A stretch of 64,000 nt of DNA from the NCBI GenBank assembly GCA_018881555.1, contig JACAXG010000025.1:8873899-8937898 (forward strand), written 5' to 3'. The translations under genes and the position numbers were made by a program. The stretch is from Amblyornis subalaris (lineage: Eukaryota; Chordata; Aves; Passeriformes; Ptilonorhynchidae). Below are positions 62,101 through 64,000 of the stretch, in pieces. The number at the start of each line of letters is the position of its first letter. The stretch's first letter is position 1. Below the pieces are notes generated by a model. That model saw only the letters and a list, made by a program, of their open reading frames with translations. It was not told where the DNA came from and made no database searches.

Positions 62101-62871
62101 GTATATTTAAAATATATCAACTTTATGCTAAGAAATGTTCAGTATGCAGCAGTAATAACTACAGAAAGAGCTGAATTAATGGATATGGGGAGCAAGTCCC
62201 TCTGCTTATCCACCAGAGCAGGGCACAACCAGTCACTTACTTGGTTTCACCAGCAAACACCACTGTTCTGTTCTCATCCTGAGCTGACAGAAATACCCTC
62301 ACAGAGAAAACCAAGAGGGAATAACATAGGTCTGAAAGTCACCAGGAAAGTCCCCACTGCTACCAGTGGAAACGTTCCAGGGATTGCAGGCAAGTCTTGC
62401 TCTAATGCNTGTTGCTTACTAAACATTTCATCATTCCCCATGGCTCAGTCACTCTGAAGGAGCAGTTTGTGTTTATGTGCTGGTTTATCCTCTTCACTGA
62501 CTCATGGGTGACCTTGGGTCTCCTTGACTTTCCTCTGAGATATTATGAGTGCACACGAAAGACTAATGCCAAGGATTACAAGTGCCACAACTTGTGACAC
62601 CACGGGAGTTTGTCCACCTGCCAACCCCCTTGGGCACCTCTCTGGCTCCCATAGCTGCAGCCTGTTCTTCTAGATTGCAGCTGACCCAGTGTTAGATGTT
62701 CTTCTCCCCTATCTTTGCCTAGGACACAGGAATGCAGTAAAAAGCTGAGTACTCACGCCACACAGTTTCCACTGCGGTCCAATGTAAAGTTAGGCACACA
62801 TTTGCATGTTGGAACCCCTCCTTCTCTTACGCAGTACTTTTTTGCTTCTNCAGAACAGTCTTCACTGCAAG
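59131..62871 (-). CDS. MUC13: MUC13-like transmembrane mucin gene, 3' part (five coding exons)
   Basis: MUC13 is a single-pass epithelial surface mucin with a glycosylated repeat region, EGF-like modules around a SEA domain, a membrane helix and a short cytoplasmic tail. Five minus-strand exons join with matching phases and GT-AG introns, encoding an EGF-like module, its cysteine-containing completion, the helix ILIIVGTVLGAIILGLVIAL followed by IIVSVR, and an 85-residue tail. The tail aligns in pattern with mammalian MUC13 (K-rich start, then FPRV, then NPY, ending in aromatic tyrosine before the stop) but is otherwise diverged. Position next to ITGB5, same strand, agrees with the human order. 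The mucin repeat, SEA domain and promoter lie beyond the right edge. A different EGF-mucin is possible, but synteny plus the tail favour MUC13. Confidence 0.85.
59182..60597 (-). other. MUC13: MUC13 last intron
   Basis: A 1.4 kb GT-AG intron carrying the tRNA-derived SINE at 59.72-59.84 kb. Intron retention would extend the tail by about 36 codons before a stop. Confidence 0.7.
59718..59840 (-). mobile_element. tRNA-Ile-derived SINE with CR1-like tail (TguSINE1-type)
   Basis: On the minus strand a tRNA-Ile(AAT)-like head (TAACTCAGTTTGGGTTAATA, then ACACCAAGGCTGTGGGATCA and ATCCCTGTATGGGCCA) runs into a CR1-type tail (AGTTGGACTTGATGATCCTT, GTGAGTACCTTCCACCTC, ending ATTCTGTGA). The B-box region and anticodon loop are recognisable. 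About a dozen bases are missing between the A box and the anticodon stem compared with a tRNA-Ile gene. This composite is the structure of TguSINE1, known from passerines and thought to be moved by CR1 machinery. Confidence 0.8.
60598..60802 (-). CDS. MUC13: MUC13 cytoplasmic-tail exon
   Basis: Acceptor ATCTGAAG, entry phase 2 (giving Arg), exit phase 0 at a perfect GTAAGT donor; 68 codons. It runs AKHEQNPEKKSLIKPEYSNI, NTSDGRPSMFPRVQTTSGHA, NPGYQPNNPYEMRSTNRGHF, PERDYDDL. FPRV and the NPY segment correspond to the VFPKV and QNPYS segments of the mammalian MUC13 tail. It is rich in tyrosine motifs (NPGY, NPYEM, DYDDL), which suggests phosphorylation or adaptor binding; that is inference. Confidence 0.88.
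60803..61020 (-). other. MUC13: MUC13 intron between transmembrane and tail exons
   Basis: A short 218-base GT-AG intron (donor GTAAGA). Nothing else in it. Confidence 0.8.
61021..61108 (-). CDS. MUC13: MUC13 transmembrane exon
   Basis: Acceptor TTTTTTCACAG, donor GTAAGA; 88 bases, entry phase 1, exit phase 2. It encodes N-TELILIIVGTVLGAIILGL, VIALIIVSV and the first two bases of an Arg codon. About 26 uncharged residues with small-residue spacing (GTVLGAIILG) followed by basic residues mark a single membrane helix with a stop-transfer signal. Confidence 0.9.
61109..61628 (-). other. MUC13: MUC13 intron between micro-exon and transmembrane exon
   Basis: A 520-base intron with a GTAAGT donor. 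It contains a purine-rich GGAA/GGGA tract at 61161-61201 on the plus strand, which is a pyrimidine tract in the transcript, 53 bases before the transmembrane-exon acceptor. Confidence 0.75.
61161..61201. repeat. GGAA/GGGA purine-rich simple tract
   Basis: GGGGGAGGGAGGAAAGGAGG followed by AAGAGAGGAAGGGAGGAAGG: an interrupted (GGAA)n-type simple repeat. Confidence 0.7.
61629..61666 (-). CDS. MUC13: MUC13 38-base micro-exon completing the EGF region
   Basis: Entry phase 2 after CTCCCCTGTAG, exit phase 1 at GTAAGT. It encodes CPVGFSGENCSD, the CPxGFxGxxC end typical of EGF modules, after an Ala codon split over the junction. Both splice phases match the exons on either side, which is strong support for so small an exon. 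Confidence 0.85.
61667..62756 (-). other. MUC13: MUC13 intron between EGF exon and micro-exon
   Basis: A 1.09 kb intron with a GTGAGT donor. A plus-oriented CR1 tail lies near its 3' end, about 55-60 bases from the micro-exon. Confidence 0.75.
61722..61773 (+). mobile_element. CR1 retrotransposon 3' end fragment
   Basis: Plus strand GGTCATGAGGGTCCCTTTTA followed by ATCCAAACCATTCTATGATT and CTGTGA: the CR1 3' end with its terminal ATTCTATG/ATTCTGTG octamer repeats. Heavily 5'-truncated, about 50 bases. Confidence 0.8.
62757..62871 (-). CDS. MUC13: MUC13 EGF-like exon
   Basis: Entry completes a split codon (CT after ATACAG), exit phase 2 at GTGAGT; 37 full codons. The peptide runs CSEDCS.EAKKYCVREGG, VPTCKCVPNFTLDRSGNCV, with the C-x3-C-x(n)-C-x8-C-x-C-x11-C spacing of an EGF-like module. 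NFT is a possible N-glycosylation site. One N (62850) lies in a GNA codon. The open frame ends cleanly at the donor. Confidence 0.85.
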
Positions 62872-64000
62872 CTGTATTTTCAGCGGGAAAAACACAAGTG
62901 AATTGCAGATAGAAGATTTTTTATGGCACTGAAAACACACACACGCACACACCCCCACCCCCACACTCCTCTTGTGCTTCAAAGTACCAGAACAGCTTTT
63001 TTAGGACTGTACCTATGTAGAATAGAAACTGAAATATAAAAGCATAAAATCAGAAGTAAACAAGCTGTGTTTAAAACCATCCAACTTCATCGAAAAGGAA
63101 ATCTAGCTAGGCTGCATCTTATATAGGTAAGCAATGACCTGCACTTTGATCTCACAGCAGATGATTTGTATTGCAAACTGTATCAGTTTAAGACAGGTTA
63201 GGGGCCACAAAGGCCTACACTGGATCACATCTCACTGGGATTTATTGTAGCCAGCTTTCATAACGTTATTATGGATGTTTGAAATATTTGTTGCTTTTCT
63301 TAAAATCTTACATCTTAGACCTTTTTTTTTCCTTCTGTAGTGTGAAAATTTTAGTTTCCATAAGAAGAAAATAAGATATTTCAAAGAAAATAAGGTACAT
63401 CACGGGGCTTTGGAGAGTAGCTAAAAATATAAACACAGCACTCACTAAAAGACTCAAAACAAGAAAATAAATAAAACCTCAACAACTAACAGTTCCTAAA
63501 AATCACAGAAATCATTCTTCCCACAAAAACCTGCCTAAATCCAGGTAATGCAAACCTAGAATTGTGAACAAGGGGCAGAGCCTTAACAGGTCATTGTAGT
63601 GCATTATGAGACTTGCAGTTCTGTCAACATTGCCATAGTTGCCTTCAGGTAGCATGTAGAATTTAGTCCCAAAATACGTCCTAACAGAGGAGGCTGTGAA
63701 CATAGGATTCGATTTCTTCCATCCTTTACCTGTTTAGGTTTCAGTTCTTACCAAGAGCCTAACAATGCATTTAAAGAATTGCCTATTGACTGGTTTCAGT
63801 GATGATTTTATCAAGTTTTAGTAATTTATTCTGCTGGAATAAAATTATAGATGTGTTCAAAGTGAAAAGCAAGGATGTATTTCTACATCTTTCTTCATAG
63901 GATGCACATTCCCTGATTTTTAGAGGTAAGCACATTTGCGCACCAGCCTTTTCAGAAAGGGACTGAGACAGGGAATAAGCAGATCAGCCTTTCAGGGATA
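62872..64000 (-). other. MUC13: MUC13 intron upstream of the EGF exon (incomplete)
   Basis: A+T-rich sequence to the right edge with no SEA-domain or EGF exon that I can support. A CA/CCCCA tract lies at 62934-62968. A 63-codon frame at 63512-63703 has no recognisable domain. Confidence 0.6.
62934..62968. repeat. (CA)n / CCCCCA simple repeat
   Basis: AACACACACACGCACACACC followed by CCCACCCCCACACTCC, about 60 bases upstream (minus-strand sense) of the MUC13 EGF exon acceptor. Confidence 0.75.

Noticed and set aside
63512..63703. 63-codon minus-strand frame as a possible MUC13 SEA-domain exon
   Set aside because: It has an AG before it but no SEA-like sequence (no GSVVV-type cleavage motif) and no donor placed to fit the EGF exon phase.
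1..64000. Prokaryotic-type systems, CRISPR arrays or an integrated virus
   Set aside because: No direct-repeat/spacer array, operon-like gene packing, or reverse transcriptase, integrase or capsid reading frame was seen. The window is an ordinary vertebrate two-gene region.

Overview
The window is vertebrate nuclear DNA and most likely comes from a passerine bird. It holds two protein-coding genes with intron-split exons, both on the minus strand. The transposable-element remnants are of avian type: 3' tails of CR1 retrotransposons, and a short interspersed element with a tRNA-Ile head and a CR1-like tail. That head-and-tail structure matches the TguSINE1 family described from passerines. Single N calls are scattered through exons and introns (about one per 400 bases in the first 19 kb by my count), as expected if heterozygous ambiguity codes were turned into N.

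From about 46.4 kb down to the left edge lies the 5' part of ITGB5 (integrin beta-5). Ten coding exons can be placed to the base. All have GT-AG introns and compatible phases, and together they give about 576 residues: signal peptide, PSI domain, hybrid domain, beta-I domain with its MIDAS motif, and the first two cysteine-rich I-EGF modules. The first exon sits in a CpG island (about 45.93-46.86 kb) with a (CGG)9 run in the presumed 5' UTR. The remaining I-EGF modules, the beta-tail domain, the membrane segment and the cytoplasmic tail were not found. Intron 10 therefore runs for more than 11.3 kb and leaves the window on the left.

From about 47 to 58.3 kb I see no gene; this is the spacer upstream of ITGB5 and downstream of the next gene. 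From 58.9 to 62.9 kb lies the 3' part of a second minus-strand gene, which I identify as MUC13 (transmembrane mucin 13). Five exons encode an EGF-like module, a 38-base EGF-completion exon, a transmembrane exon, a tyrosine-rich cytoplasmic-tail exon and a 17-codon terminal exon, with candidate poly(A) signals beyond it. The mucin repeat region, the SEA domain and the promoter lie beyond the right edge.

The ITGB5-MUC13 order and shared orientation match the human 3q21 arrangement as I recall it. The two proteins are not known to me to work in one pathway. Both are single-pass membrane proteins, one an RGD-binding adhesion receptor subunit that pairs with alpha-V, the other an epithelial surface mucin. 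I found no bacterial, viral or CRISPR-like system. The less expected observations are the NPxY-type motif and small terminal exon of the bird MUC13 tail, the SINE in its last intron, the 5' UTR triplet repeat of ITGB5, and a small repeat cluster with nuclear-receptor-like half-sites in ITGB5 intron 10.
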